DNA of 64,000 bases from Leptolyngbya sp. FACHB-8 (GCF_014695575.1 NZ_JACJOO010000068.1:1-64000); one strand, 5' to 3'; positions 34,846-44,218 are shown, counted from the first letter of the stretch. Notes: generated by a model from the sequence alone, not told the origin. Numbers and translations: made by a program.

Positions 34846-36108
34846 TTGTCCCGTCGATATCTTTTTACCTCCGAGTCGGTTACGGAAGGACATCCCGATA
34901 AAATTTGCGATCAGATTTCAGATACTATCCTGGACGCATTATTAACCCAGGACCCTCGTAGTCGTGTGGCAGCTGAAGTCGTCGTTAATACGGGTCTCGT
35001 GCTGCTAACTGGCGAAATTTCTTCCAGCGCGACCGTTAACTTTGTCGATCTGGTACGCAAGAAGATTACTGAGATTGGCTATGTCGATGCTGGCAACGGC
35101 TTCTCTGCAGAAAGCTGCTCCGTCCTGGTCGCCCTAGATGCTCAATCTCCGGACATTGCTCAGGGGGTAAACCAGGCCCACGAGCAACGGGCACAATCCA
35201 GCGATGAGGAATTGGATGCGATCGGAGCAGGCGACCAGGGTTTGATGTTTGGCTATGCCTGCAACGAAACTCCTGAATTGATGCCTCTGCCTATTAGCTT
35301 GGCGCACCGCGTTTCCCGGCAACTATCGGTAGTCCGGAAGAATGGAACGCTCCCCTACCTCTGCCCCGATGGGAAAACTCAGGTAACAGTAGCCTATGAA
35401 GATGGCAAGCCCGTCGGCATTGACACCATTCTAATTTCCACCCAGCACACAGCAACAATCGGCGACATCACTGATCCTGCCGCTGTGCAAGAACAAATCC
35501 GCAAGGATCTGTGGACGGCTGTAGTACAACCTGTGTTCGCAGACATTGCCATTCAACCCGATTCAGAGACCCGGTTCCTGGTCAACCCCACTGGCAAGTT
35601 CGTGATCGGGGGCCCTCAGGGTGACGCTGGTTTAACCGGACGGAAAATCATCGTTGATACCTATGGAGGTTACTCCCGTCATGGTGGTGGTGCCTTTTCA
35701 GGTAAGGATCCCACAAAGGTTGACCGTAGTGCCGCCTATGTTGCCCGCTATGTGGCCAAGAACATTGTCGCTGCAGGCCTAGCCGAGAAGTGCGAAGTAC
35801 AACTCAGCTATGCCATCGGGGTTGCCCGTCCAGTAAGCGTCATGGTAGATACCTTTGGTACAGGCACCGTATCTGATGAGCGATTGCTGGAGCTGGTTCA
35901 GGCTAACTTCGAGATGCGCCCGGCTGGCATTATCCAAACCTTCAATCTGACCCATCTACCCGCTGAACGGGGTGGCCGCTTCTATCAAGATGTGGCTGCC
36001 TATGGTCACTTCGGTCGCCCAGATCTAGATTTGCCCTGGGAACAGACTGACAAGGCTGAGTTGCTGAAAGAGACAGCAGGCCGTGTATTGACAAGCGTTC
36101 TGAATTAA
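34846..36108 (+). CDS. metK: S-adenosylmethionine synthetase
   Basis: The 420-residue protein starts [20 protein letters not shown] and has [32 protein letters not shown] and [19 protein letters not shown]. It makes AdoMet from Met and ATP. The start is TTG at 34846. An in-frame TGA lies 6 codons upstream with no other start codon between, and AGAGG lies 8 bp before TTG, so the rare start is forced. The family's conserved start agrees. A terminator follows at 36122-36146. Confidence 0.97.
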   Translation: MSRRYLFTSESVTEGHPDKICDQISDTILDALLTQDPRSRVAAEVVVNTGLVLLTGEISSSATVNFVDLVRKKITEIGYVDAGNGFSAESCSVLVALDAQSPDIAQGVNQAHEQRAQSSDEELDAIGAGDQGLMFGYACNETPELMPLPISLAHRVSRQLSVVRKNGTLPYLCPDGKTQVTVAYEDGKPVGIDTILISTQHTATIGDITDPAAVQEQIRKDLWTAVVQPVFADIAIQPDSETRFLVNPTGKFVIGGPQGDAGLTGRKIIVDTYGGYSRHGGGAFSGKDPTKVDRSAAYVARYVAKNIVAAGLAEKCEVQLSYAIGVARPVSVMVDTFGTGTVSDERLLELVQANFEMRPAGIIQTFNLTHLPAERGGRFYQDVAAYGHFGRPDLDLPWEQTDKAELLKETAGRVLTSVLN

Positions 36109-36121
36109 CGATCACAGTGAA

Positions 36122-36146
36122 AAAGAGGGGATGCATCCCCTCTTTT
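36122..36146 (+). terminator. Rho-independent terminator of metK
   Basis: AAGAGGGGATGCATCCCCTC followed by TTTTT, 13 bp after the stop codon. Confidence 0.92.
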
Positions 36147-36152
36147 TCAAGA

Positions 36153-36183
36153 GAGGTGCGTGATGCAAAGCATCGCGCACCTC
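36153..36183. repeat. 31-bp palindrome
   Basis: GAGGTGCGTGATGC and GCATCGCGCACCTC pair with one mismatch around AAA, directly after the metK terminator. Confidence 0.75.
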
Positions 36184-36251
36184 CTACTTTCTATAGCCTC
36201 TTTTAAAGAACTACGCTCCTTGTGGCTCTTTAAAAATAAACTTCCTGTTTC

Positions 36252-36311
36252 TAACGAAAGACCGATGTGGGTAGGGCGTGTGCGTACCCTCCCCACATCG
36301 GTCTTTCGTTA
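36252..36311. repeat. 60-bp palindrome between convergent genes
   Basis: TAACGAAAGACCGATGTGGG pairs with its complement at the other end, with an imperfect TAGGGCGTGTGCGTACCCT tip. It lies 23 bp past the end of the minus-strand gene 36334-37644. Confidence 0.85.
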
Positions 36312-36333
36312 AATTCTAGGAACGTAACGCTTA

Positions 36334-37644
36334 TTAACGCCCCAGGCGATTGGGAATACCTTCGCAACCCCCGGGGATAGTTTCTCGGGTCTTGGAACCA
36401 CACCAGGCACAGCAGTAACGGCGCTGCTCCTCAGACATACGCTTGGCGTCTGTGAAGTCTACCCCTTCAACTACGGCACCCGTATATTCGCCCGTCGTGT
36501 AATTGGGAAAGGTACTGCGGCTGCGGGGAGTAGCTTGCTCTAAGGTGCCATAGAACAAACGAACCCCCTGCAGATCGGCCCCAGACAAATCGGCGTCTAC
36601 CAGGATCGTGCGGGCCAGGTTAGCTTTAACCAGGTCACAATGGCGCAGGTTAGCTCGAATCAGATTGGCTTCACTCAGGTCAACCCAGCGTAGGTCGGTA
36701 CCCTCCAGGTTTACGCCGGTGAGGATGATTCCCAGATCAATGACTCGCATGCCATCATCCCGGTCCTCCTCGTACCCCCCGGAGCCGTCAAGGATAGCGC
36801 GCCCCAGGAGGCGATCGCGCTTCAGAGGTGTCAGTAACTTCGAACGCGAGAGAAATCGCAATACCTTTGCTTTCCCTACGGCATCGACACTACTGAGAAT
36901 AGAAGCGGTGCGGGCTTCGGCGATCGCCCGCTCCTGGGGCCAATCCTCCAGCAACCCTTCGTCATCCAGTACAAGCTCTGAAATTCCTTGAAAGAAGGAA
37001 TCAATGGTTTGCTGCTGGGTAATCAAATTCTGCTGAATAGTCAGATCTCGTGAAATGATGTACTGCCGCCAAGCCACATAAACCGCCAGGACAGCAATCA
37101 AAATTTGCCCTACGGCACCGATCACCTCGCCCGTAGCCCCAATCGCGTCCCAACTCAGACTGAGATACCAGGTTCCCAGAGCCTGCCCTGCTCCGGTAAA
37201 TCGCAACAGGCTGATAATGGCGACAACCAGGCCAATGATGGCCAACAGCGTCACACGCTGCCGCGCAGACAACAGCTCATTCAATGCCGCACGAATATCC
37301 AGCCAGAGCACCCGCCCCGTGAGAATGAGCAGCACAATGGCGGCGGTAATTCCCATCCAGGCCAGATCAAAGATAAGACTTGTAATACCCAGGGCGATCG
37401 CTGTCAAAAAGACCAGCGCAATGGGGGGCTGGGTTGTATTGTCAAACGGCTTACGGCGACCACCACCGGGCTCGGCATAGCCAACGCTCTGTAATTCATC
37501 GACAGAGCCACGTTGGGGGGTCATGGGAAATTCGTCATCAGGCTCAATATTGAGCCAGGGTTTTGTAGGAGCGATCGCCCCATTATCGCTGCTGGGGCGC
37601 GCAGTGGAAGAATTAGGGTTTGAAGGGCTTGGCTCTGGAGTCAT
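36334..37644 (-). CDS. Membrane protein with pentapeptide repeats
   Basis: The protein has about 436 residues from ATG 37644 (MTPEPSPSNPNS); ATG 37671 is an alternative. The first 85 residues are disordered. Four membrane helices lie at about 75-200 (PIALVFLTAIALGITSLIFD, AIIGLVVAIISLLRF, IGAVGQILIAVLAVYVAW). A helical linker (ILSSVDAVGKAKVLRFLSRS) leads to about ten pentapeptides at 310-375 (VNLEGTDLRWVDLSEANLIR and on). A small Cys motif follows (RYCCAWCGSKT) and might bind zinc. Function unknown. Confidence 0.82.
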   Translation of the reverse strand: MTPEPSPSNPNSSTARPSSDNGAIAPTKPWLNIEPDDEFPMTPQRGSVDELQSVGYAEPGGGRRKPFDNTTQPPIALVFLTAIALGITSLIFDLAWMGITAAIVLLILTGRVLWLDIRAALNELLSARQRVTLLAIIGLVVAIISLLRFTGAGQALGTWYLSLSWDAIGATGEVIGAVGQILIAVLAVYVAWRQYIISRDLTIQQNLITQQQTIDSFFQGISELVLDDEGLLEDWPQERAIAEARTASILSSVDAVGKAKVLRFLSRSKLLTPLKRDRLLGRAILDGSGGYEEDRDDGMRVIDLGIILTGVNLEGTDLRWVDLSEANLIRANLRHCDLVKANLARTILVDADLSGADLQGVRLFYGTLEQATPRSRSTFPNYTTGEYTGAVVEGVDFTDAKRMSEEQRRYCCAWCGSKTRETIPGGCEGIPNRLGR

Positions 37645-38227
37645 GGACGATAAGAGTATTGAGGGAAGCACAGATATAGGCAGGCAGCCAATCCAGTCAC
37701 CCGTGATGTTTTGTAAACGCGTTGGCTACGCTAGCACTCTCACATTATCCTGTCGTGATCCGAAGAGCATGGCTCCTTCTGGTTGAAGGATAGGCACGTG
37801 CCCCGATTATGCTGCCTGCCTGAACAAAACTCAATGATAGATACAGTGCCGAGCCTAATGCTTCGGGATTGAGACATAGGCTGACTCTAAAACTGGAGAC
37901 AAGATCCAGAAGATCGCAAACATTAAGGGTACTCAGAGCCTTAAATTCTTGAGGAATCCGGGAGTTTAGCAGCCACTGGTTTTTATGCGGTACATAGCGC
38001 TGTACTTAACGAACTTGCACATTGCTATGAAGTGAGCAATGCCAGATTTACACCTCACAAAGCTTAGAAATTCTAAAAATTGGTCTAAAGCCTGGGTAGA
38101 AAAGGAAAACAGTTGCTTCGTAGGGGGTTTCCTGAGGTAAACTTTGGGAAAATTTCTAACGAGAACAAACGTAGAGCCACAGAACATAGGCTGTTGGCTC
38201 ACACCTGGGGAGTGAACACGGTATCTT
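37645..38227. other. Non-coding gap before the CapA-family gene
   Basis: 583 bp. The plus-strand frame 37523-37786 overlaps the start of the pentapeptide gene and is not convincing. The only structured piece is the collapsed family A copy at 37993-38029. Confidence 0.4.
37993..38029. repeat. Collapsed family A element
   Basis: CATAGCGCTGT is joined directly to ACTTAACGAACTTGCACATTG and GCTATGA. These are the outer left arm and the outer right arm of the 2260-2356 type element with the 55-bp core lost. It looks like a scar from precise removal or deletion of the core. Confidence 0.65.
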
Positions 38228-38269
38228 ATGGACTACCTGGAACATGTATCGCAGCCTTCGACCGTTCAA

Positions 38270-40525
38270 ATGGCACGGTTGGGAGATTTTCGAGCGATCG
38301 CCTACTGGCTCAACGCCTGCCTGGTGCCGCAGGGAATCTACGCTCGGGTTGCCGCAGATCGCCCTGGCGTTCTGCTGGTTCTGCTAGAGTTCATGCGACT
38401 GCCTCGACGGGATTGCCTTAATAGCATTGTCTGCCACCGCCTCTGCCGCCTCAATTCAAAGGTGATTCGTGGTGTTCGCATTCTGGCAAGATTTGCGGAT
38501 GATCCCGAAGTTTTATGGGATACGTCTGTCCGTCTGGTGATACCGGCTCACCGCAAAAAAGCCCTGCGTTCTTCTCGACGTTCTCGTCCCCAACGACATT
38601 CCGCCCCTCGCTCCCACCCTCCCAAACAGCCCGCTCCCGCAGCCCAAAACCGAGCTAAAGATTTACGCCGAATTCAGGCGCTCATCTCGGATACCCCTGC
38701 CGCGAAGCCCCTACCCGCACCCCCGAAAGTGGCCACCTTGCCACCCGCGCGTCAGCCTGCCCCGGCCCCTCGCCGTCGCCGTCGTGTGACTCCGCCGCCC
38801 CCTGCCCTGCGCATTACCCCCAAGTTTTTGCAACGGATTAGCAGTGCCGCTGCCGCTATTTTTGTGCTGGGGTTGGGGTTGGAAACCTGGAAGCAGTTAG
38901 ATGCAGGAGCAGTCATCAGTGACTGGATGAACAACCGCACCACCATTCGGACGGCGTCTGGACGTGTTCCTGTAATTGAAGGTGGGCGTAATTCTAACAA
39001 CCCGATTGTGACGCTCACCTTCGCCGGAGGTGCCCCCATTTCGCCGGGTACGAAGCCCAAAACAAGTGCCTCTCAACCCGAGCGGCCAGCCGGCACGTCC
39101 CTCCCCCGCACCGCTCAAGGGGAAACGAGCCGCCCCACGACTGCATCTACCCAGGCATCAGAGTCCACCATCCCTCGGTCTCAGCGGCTCCTGCCTCGCT
39201 CGGATGTGATGCTTGCGAACTTGAACCAGCCGTTGGCGATCGCCAATCCCGACAATGCACCCACCAACCTCAAGAGCACAGACAGCACTAGCATTCGGCT
39301 GGTTAATGTGTCAGGCAAAGGCGTAGCCGGAGCAGGAGCTACCCAACTGGAAGAGACCCTGAAAAGCTTGCAGCAGGTTGGAGCCCACCCCGTGGGCGCA
39401 GGCCGTAACCGGCAGGAAGCACGCCGCCCTGACATTGTGGAGGTGCGAGGCAAGCGGATTGCGTACCTGGGCTATTCCGACGCGGATGATTTTGCGGCTG
39501 GGCGCTGGCGGCCTGGTACCAACCCCGCCTTCAAGGAGCAAATGGCCGAAGATATTGCTGCCATTCGCAATCAAGTTGATTGGGTCATTGTGAATTATCA
39601 CTGGAGCCAGGATCTCGCCAGTTACCCAGCCGATTGGCAAACTCAAATGGCCCACTCTGCCATTGACCAGGGTGCAGATCTGGTGGTGGGTTACCATCCT
39701 GAGGTATTGCAAGGAGCTGAAATTTATAAAGGCCGCGTCATTGCCTACTCCCTGGGCAATTTCATCTTTGCTGACCAGCCCCAAAGCGCTCAAAGCAGTT
39801 ATGATTCCGCTGTTTTGAAGGTGTCGTTGAAGGATGACCGGATGCGGTTAGAGTTTATCCCGGTTGAAGTGCAGGATAATCAGGCGGCGATCGCCACTGG
39901 GCAGAAAGCCAAAGACATTCTCACGTATATCGAACGCTCGTCGGCCCTATTCCCTCAGCCCATGAAGTCGCCCACCATCCTGGATCGACTGGCGCTGGAT
40001 CCCAACAAGCCGGCACCTCCCTCAGAATTCAATCCTCCCGCAGAATCGAACGCCCAGCCCTCCCCCTCTCCTGATTCCTTCATCACCTATCCCAATGGAA
40101 CGGAAGACACTCAGGAGGCTCCTCAAAAAGCAGTTCCTCAAGAGAATCTAGAGCCTCAAGCACCCACAGACGCTACGCCAACGTCCCAGGATCTGGAATC
40201 CAATAACTCAGAATCTAATAATCCAGAACCCAGTAGTCTAGAACCCCAGGAGGCTACCCCTGAGGCCCCAGAACCTAAGGTATTAGAGCCCGAAGCGATG
40301 CTGGTGCCCGAAACTACCCCAGAACCTGAGAATCTACCCACCGAGACTTCCATCCCTGAGGAGGTGACCGATACGGTGGAGAAGCCGATTGAGGCCATTG
40401 CCAAACCAGCACCAGAGCCCTCAGACCTGGCAAGCAACGATGTGAAACCAAAGAAGTTAGAGGCTGAGACGTGGGCCTCTCAGGACCAGCCCGCTGCGAC
40501 CCCAACGGAGGAAGCGGCTTTGTAA
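38270..40525 (+). CDS. CapA-family protein with degenerate catalytic motifs
   Basis: The product is about 751 residues from ATG 38270; ATG 38228 would add 14. An N-terminal domain (about 1-105: DFRAIAYWLNACLVPQGIYA, LDW-type DPEVLWDTSVRLVIPAH) resembles one I associate with other cyanobacterial proteins. A basic Pro-rich linker and one membrane helix (about 205-225) follow. The CapA-like domain (about 330-560) has VGAGRNRQEARRPDIVEVRG, VDWVIVNYHWSQDL, DLVVGYHPEVLQGAEIYKGR and IAYSLGNFIF. The usual metal-site motifs are altered (no NNH; GYHPE for GHHPH). The last 190 residues are disordered and Glu/Pro-rich. Family members act in poly-gamma-glutamate or capsule synthesis; this one may not be catalytic. 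Confidence 0.82.
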   Translation: MARLGDFRAIAYWLNACLVPQGIYARVAADRPGVLLVLLEFMRLPRRDCLNSIVCHRLCRLNSKVIRGVRILARFADDPEVLWDTSVRLVIPAHRKKALRSSRRSRPQRHSAPRSHPPKQPAPAAQNRAKDLRRIQALISDTPAAKPLPAPPKVATLPPARQPAPAPRRRRRVTPPPPALRITPKFLQRISSAAAAIFVLGLGLETWKQLDAGAVISDWMNNRTTIRTASGRVPVIEGGRNSNNPIVTLTFAGGAPISPGTKPKTSASQPERPAGTSLPRTAQGETSRPTTASTQASESTIPRSQRLLPRSDVMLANLNQPLAIANPDNAPTNLKSTDSTSIRLVNVSGKGVAGAGATQLEETLKSLQQVGAHPVGAGRNRQEARRPDIVEVRGKRIAYLGYSDADDFAAGRWRPGTNPAFKEQMAEDIAAIRNQVDWVIVNYHWSQDLASYPADWQTQMAHSAIDQGADLVVGYHPEVLQGAEIYKGRVIAYSLGNFIFADQPQSAQSSYDSAVLKVSLKDDRMRLEFIPVEVQDNQAAIATGQKAKDILTYIERSSALFPQPMKSPTILDRLALDPNKPAPPSEFNPPAESNAQPSPSPDSFITYPNGTEDTQEAPQKAVPQENLEPQAPTDATPTSQDLESNNSESNNPEPSSLEPQEATPEAPEPKVLEPEAMLVPETTPEPENLPTETSIPEEVTDTVEKPIEAIAKPAPEPSDLASNDVKPKKLEAETWASQDQPAATPTEEAAL

Positions 40526-40538
40526 TTGGAGTTCTCCC

Positions 40539-41411
40539 GTGTTTTCGATTACAACAGAGCAGCGACAATACATCACCTACATCCTGCGAGATGAGCAAGC
40601 CCCCGCACGGTTGGAGGTGGTGCCCGAGCGGGGTGGTATTGTAACGCGGTGGTCGGTGGGCGATCGCGAACTCCTCTATCTCGATGAGGAACGGTTTGCA
40701 GACCCCAACCTCAGCATTCGGGGCGGTATTCCTATTTTGTTTCCGATTTGTGGCAATCTGCCGAATGATACCTACACCCACAACGGCCAGAGCTACAGCT
40801 TGAAACAGCATGGGTTTGCGCGGAATCTACCGTGGGCCGTGACCACGCAATCTACTGAAAATCAGGCATCCCTCACACTGGAACTGAATAGCTCTGAAGC
40901 AACCCGTGCCGTTTACCCCTTCGACTTTCAACTGCAATTCAGCTACCGGCTCCAGGGCATGACACTGGCGATTCACCAGGAGGTGACCAATCTCGGCCCA
41001 ACTCCTATGCCGTTCTCCCTGGGACTGCACCCCTACTTCCAGGCAAGCGACAAGCGTGCGCTTCAGTTCGAAATTCCCTCGGCTGAATTTCGCTCCCAGC
41101 AAGACGGCCAGGTACAAGCCTTTGCCGGCAGCTTTGACCTGGAACAGCCGGAGATTGATGTGCTGTTCGGAGAGTTATCGAGGCAACAGGCCACAGTTGT
41201 AGACCCATCTCGGGGAACAAAACTAACCCTCGACTATACGGCTCCCTACACCATGCTGGTGTTCTGGACTCTTAAAGAGAAGGATTTTTACTGCCTGGAG
41301 CCCTGGACGGCGGCGAGAAATGCCCTGAATACAGGCGATCGCCTGATCAACCTCGATCCTGAAACAACCATTGGCACAACTGTGCGCCTCACAGCCTCAA
41401 GCCTGGCTTAA
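40539..41411 (+). CDS. Aldose 1-epimerase/mutarotase-like protein
   Basis: The 290-residue protein has the galactose-mutarotase superfamily pattern: RLEVVPERGGIVTRW, GGIPILFPICGNLPND, YSLKQHGFARNLPW (catalytic-type His), SLGLHPYFQ (second His) and the C-terminal YCLEPWTAARNALN with a conserved Glu. It is close to the YeaD/glucose-6-phosphate 1-epimerase-like branch. It interconverts sugar anomers. It starts 13 bp after the CapA-family gene, so the two are probably co-transcribed. A terminator hairpin follows. Confidence 0.9.
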   Translation: MFSITTEQRQYITYILRDEQAPARLEVVPERGGIVTRWSVGDRELLYLDEERFADPNLSIRGGIPILFPICGNLPNDTYTHNGQSYSLKQHGFARNLPWAVTTQSTENQASLTLELNSSEATRAVYPFDFQLQFSYRLQGMTLAIHQEVTNLGPTPMPFSLGLHPYFQASDKRALQFEIPSAEFRSQQDGQVQAFAGSFDLEQPEIDVLFGELSRQQATVVDPSRGTKLTLDYTAPYTMLVFWTLKEKDFYCLEPWTAARNALNTGDRLINLDPETTIGTTVRLTASSLA

Positions 41412-41438
41412 CAATGCTCATAAAATTTGCTGACGATT

Positions 41439-41473
41439 AGAAGCCGCAGTTCTTGAAGAACTGCGGCTTCTAT
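41439..41473 (+). terminator. Hairpin terminator after the epimerase gene
   Basis: TAGAAGCCGCAGTTCT-TGA-AGAACTGCGGCTTCTA is a perfect 16-bp stem, 27 bp after the stop codon. No strong U-run. Confidence 0.75.
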
Positions 41474-41506
41474 GGCCTATCAAGTCTTGAGGCGTGATAA
41501 AAAACA

Positions 41507-41595
41507 CAGGACTTACGCATTTATGTTGTGGTGGGGTGCGAAGCACCCCACCACAACATAAATGCACTATGGATAGCAGGCTTGCGTAAGTCCTG
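41507..41595. mobile_element. MITE-like element with CAGGACTTACGCA ends
   Basis: The 89-bp element has perfect 13-bp inverted ends CAGGACTTACGCA / TGCGTAAGTCCTG. Inside is a hairpin with GCATTTATGTTGTGGTGGGG arms and a GTGCGAAGCAC tip, then an unpaired TATGGATAGCAGGC. It is flanked by AAACA on both sides (41502-41506 and 41596-41600), possibly a 5-bp target duplication in an A-rich site. The best-matching relative is 59372-59457. Confidence 0.88.
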
Positions 41596-41674
41596 AAACA
41601 GATTCTTTTAAAAATGTTAGTAAATATTTCCCCATTATGTTAGGTTAGTAATTGTGCCTGAAAGGCAAGTGAGC

Positions 41675-41746
41675 GGGTCGCTAGCTCAGCGGTAGAGCAC
41701 TCGGCTTTTAACCGATTGGTCCTGGGTTCGAATCCCAGGCGACCCA
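41675..41746 (+). tRNA. trnK: tRNA-Lys (UUU), copy 1
   Basis: GGGTCGC pairs with GCGACCC as acceptor stem; the D arm is GCTCAGCGGTAGAGC; the anticodon loop is CTTTTAA with anticodon TTT at 41707-41709; the T arm is CTGGGTTCGAATCCCAG. It is 72 nt with discriminator A; CCA is not encoded. Confidence 0.97.
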
Positions 41747-41827
41747 TCTTTCAGGAAAGCTCTTAAGAGGGGCGTTATGGCAACGCCATAATGTCTGAGG
41801 TTACCGACGCCTGAAAGGCAAGCGAGC

Positions 41828-41899
41828 GGGTCGCTAGCTCAGCGGTAGAGCACTCGGCTTTTAACCGATTGGTCCTGGGTTCGAATCCCAGGCGACCCA
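41828..41899 (+). tRNA. trnK: tRNA-Lys (UUU), copy 2
   Basis: It is identical over 72 nt to the copy at 41675-41746, 153 bp downstream. A further 20 bp upstream (GCCTGAAAGGCAAG-GAGC) is shared with one substitution. The anticodon is at 41860-41862. Confidence 0.97.
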
Positions 41900-41998
41900 T
41901 TTTTACATTTTTAATAAATAAAATTTTTCAGGATATAGGGTGTGCCCATAGAGCATCCAAAGTCTTGAAAATTTTTTAGTTTAGGCTCACTAAAACAA

Positions 41999-42059
41999 CC
42001 TGTAATTCTTCGTGTGAGAGGGGATGCAAAACTGCCCCTCTCACACGAAGAATTACAGG
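41999..42059. repeat. Family E palindrome with CCTGTAATTC ends, copy 1
   Basis: CCTGTAATTCTTCGTGTGAG and its complement form a stem of about 25 bp around GGATGCAAAACTGCC. The ends CCTGTAATTC/GAATTACAGG match those of 48526-48594. It is 270 bp upstream of fba, in the same gap as the tRNAs. Confidence 0.88.
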
Positions 42060-42332
42060 TTATTCAACGCACGCTTCTTATGAACTGGCAAGACAGCTCA
42101 TAAGTACCAAAAGCTTATCCGGCAAAGGGTTGAGGAATCTTACGAAAGAAGCTTCAACAAATTTAATGAAAGTCCATCTAAAGAATCAGAAAAACAAATA
42201 GTGATTTTTGCTTATTCTCCTGTTGAGATAGAGGGGTATCTCTGATTTAATGCGGCAAATTACCTTAAGATTATCCTAAGGATTGACTCTGCCTACTAAA
42301 ACTAGCTCACCCGAAGTCCAGGAGGATTTTTT

Positions 42333-43415
42333 ATGGCGCTTGTACCAATGCGGTTGTTGCTGGATCACGCAGCCGAAAACGGTTACGGCATCCCCGCATT
42401 CAACGTCAACAACATGGAGCAAATCCAGGCGATTATGCAGGCTGCCAACGAAACCGACAGCCCTGTGATCCTGCAAGCTTCTCGCGGCGCTCGTAACTAT
42501 GCCGGTGAGAACTTCCTCCGTCACCTGATTCTGGCTGCGGTGGAAACCTACCCTCATATCCCCATCGTGATGCACCAGGATCACGGTAACGAGCCAGCAA
42601 CCTGCTACTCCGCTCTGAAGAACAACTTCACCAGCGTCATGATGGACGGTTCTTTGGAAGCTGACGCTAAGACCCCCGCTAGCTACGAGTACAACGTGGC
42701 TGTTACCAGTGAAGTTGTGAAGGTAGCCCACGCTATTGGCGCTTCTGTTGAAGGCGAACTGGGTTGCCTGGGTTCTCTCGAAACTGGTAAAGGCGAAGCA
42801 GAAGACGGCCACGGCTTCGAGGGTGAGTTAGATCACTCCATGCTGCTGACCGACCCCGACGAAGCGGTAGACTTCGTTGAGCGGACTCAAGTGGATGCTC
42901 TGGCCGTTGCCATCGGCACCAGCCACGGCGCTTACAAGTTCACCCGTAAACCCACGGGTGAAATCCTGGCGATCAGCCGTATTGAGGAAATCCACAGCCG
43001 TCTGCCCAACACCCACCTGGTGATGCATGGTTCCTCCTCCGTTCCCGAAGATCTGATTGAGCTAATCAACCAGTACGGTGGAACGATTCCTGAAACCTAT
43101 GGCGTACCCGTCGAGGAAATCCAAAAGGGTATTAAGAGCGGTGTTCGTAAAGTGAACATCGACACCGACAACCGTTTGGCGATCACCGCTGCGGTTCGGG
43201 AAGCTCTGGCTGCCAACACCAAAGAGTTTGACCCCCGCCACTTCCTGAAGCCTTCCATTAAGTACATGCAGAAAGTATGTGCGGATCGCTATGTGCAGTT
43301 CGGAACCGCCGGTCAAGCTAGCAAGATCAAGCAAGTTGGCATGGAGATCTTCGCTGCTAAGTATAAGAAAGGCGAACTGACTCAAACCAGCGTTAAGAGC
43401 GCTGTTAAGGTCTAG
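42333..43415 (+). CDS. fbaA: Fructose-bisphosphate aldolase, class II (Calvin-cycle type)
   Basis: The 360-residue protein shows the class II zinc-aldolase pattern: [33 protein letters not shown] (zinc His), [48 protein letters not shown] (zinc His), [13 protein letters not shown] and [13 protein letters not shown]. It acts on fructose-1,6- and sedoheptulose-1,7-bisphosphate in the Calvin cycle and glycolysis. AGGAGG lies 8 bp before the ATG, and codon use looks like a highly expressed gene. A terminator follows. Confidence 0.97.
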   Translation: MALVPMRLLLDHAAENGYGIPAFNVNNMEQIQAIMQAANETDSPVILQASRGARNYAGENFLRHLILAAVETYPHIPIVMHQDHGNEPATCYSALKNNFTSVMMDGSLEADAKTPASYEYNVAVTSEVVKVAHAIGASVEGELGCLGSLETGKGEAEDGHGFEGELDHSMLLTDPDEAVDFVERTQVDALAVAIGTSHGAYKFTRKPTGEILAISRIEEIHSRLPNTHLVMHGSSSVPEDLIELINQYGGTIPETYGVPVEEIQKGIKSGVRKVNIDTDNRLAITAAVREALAANTKEFDPRHFLKPSIKYMQKVCADRYVQFGTAGQASKIKQVGMEIFAAKYKKGELTQTSVKSAVKV

Positions 43416-43456
43416 TCTCTAATTACTGCTCAGATTTCTGCATAAAGTTCTGACAC

Positions 43457-43484
43457 AAGAGCCGGGCAATGCCCGGCTCTTTTC
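43457..43484 (+). terminator. Rho-independent terminator of fbaA
   Basis: AAGAGCCGGGCAATGCCCGG then CTCTTTT, 42 bp after the stop. Confidence 0.92.
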
Positions 43485-43552
43485 TCTATTGATGCCGTGT
43501 AAGGAGCACTTTACCCCGTTACACACAACCATTCATACGTCTGAAACACAAC

Positions 43553-44092
43553 CTACGGCATGATAGTTTTCGGTACATCCTCGTCTCGGCGCTGTAAGTC
43601 CACCACCATTAGTAGATAAGGACGCGGATCCGGGGGCGTGTAGGGGTGAGATCGCACGAACCCTGCCTTCTCATAGGCCCGAATCGCAGCGGTATGATGT
43701 GCAGGCACTGCCCCTTTCACAAGGGGAATGGATGGATCACGGCGGAGTTCTCCCAGGAGCAGGCGTAATGCCCGTGGCCCAATGCGTTGCCCTAATCGAG
43801 GTGCCTCTCCAATTAGGAGGCTGACAGCGATAGATCCAGCCGGAATGTGATTTAAACGGGCTTTTGCCAGACTGTTCGCGGACGCCCGTTGCCAGTAGAC
43901 GTAGCCTACTGCTTGCTCATCGACAGTAATGATCGCTTGCTGGTGAGAGGAGGGAGGTTTGAGCGCGATCGCCAAATGCCGTTCTGGATGTTTCCACCAT
44001 TGTGCTACATGGGGAGCCAATAACCAGTTCTTCAACAATGCCTCATGCTGTCGGCCATCGAAAGATTCTAACGCCACACGACTCTGCATCAT
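43553..44092 (-). CDS. GNAT-family N-acetyltransferase
   Basis: The product is 179 residues from ATG 44092 (MMQSRVALESFDG), with AAGGAGCACC directly upstream; the frame is open to 44146. It has the pattern of the AAC(6')/IucB-RhbD branch: LLKNWLLAPHVAQWWKHP near the start, VDEQAVGYVYWQR, SIAVSLLIGEAPRLGQRIGP (acetyl-CoA site with R/QxxGxG/A-type loop), then NPxN-like HTAAIRAYEKAGFV. It may acetylate an aminoglycoside, an N-hydroxy-lysine or other amine. The substrate cannot be read from the sequence. Confidence 0.85.
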   Translation of the reverse strand: MMQSRVALESFDGRQHEALLKNWLLAPHVAQWWKHPERHLAIALKPPSSHQQAIITVDEQAVGYVYWQRASANSLAKARLNHIPAGSIAVSLLIGEAPRLGQRIGPRALRLLLGELRRDPSIPLVKGAVPAHHTAAIRAYEKAGFVRSHPYTPPDPRPYLLMVVDLQRRDEDVPKTIMP

Positions 44093-44218
44093 GGTGCTCC
44101 TTCCTGGGTCGGTATGAGTTTTGTACACCGGACTTGAGAGAGACAAGGGGCGATCGCTCTCGGGGCAACTCTATTCTCTCTCAAGGTAAGAAGTTTCCAA
44201 TCGGTCGCTTCTGCTTTC

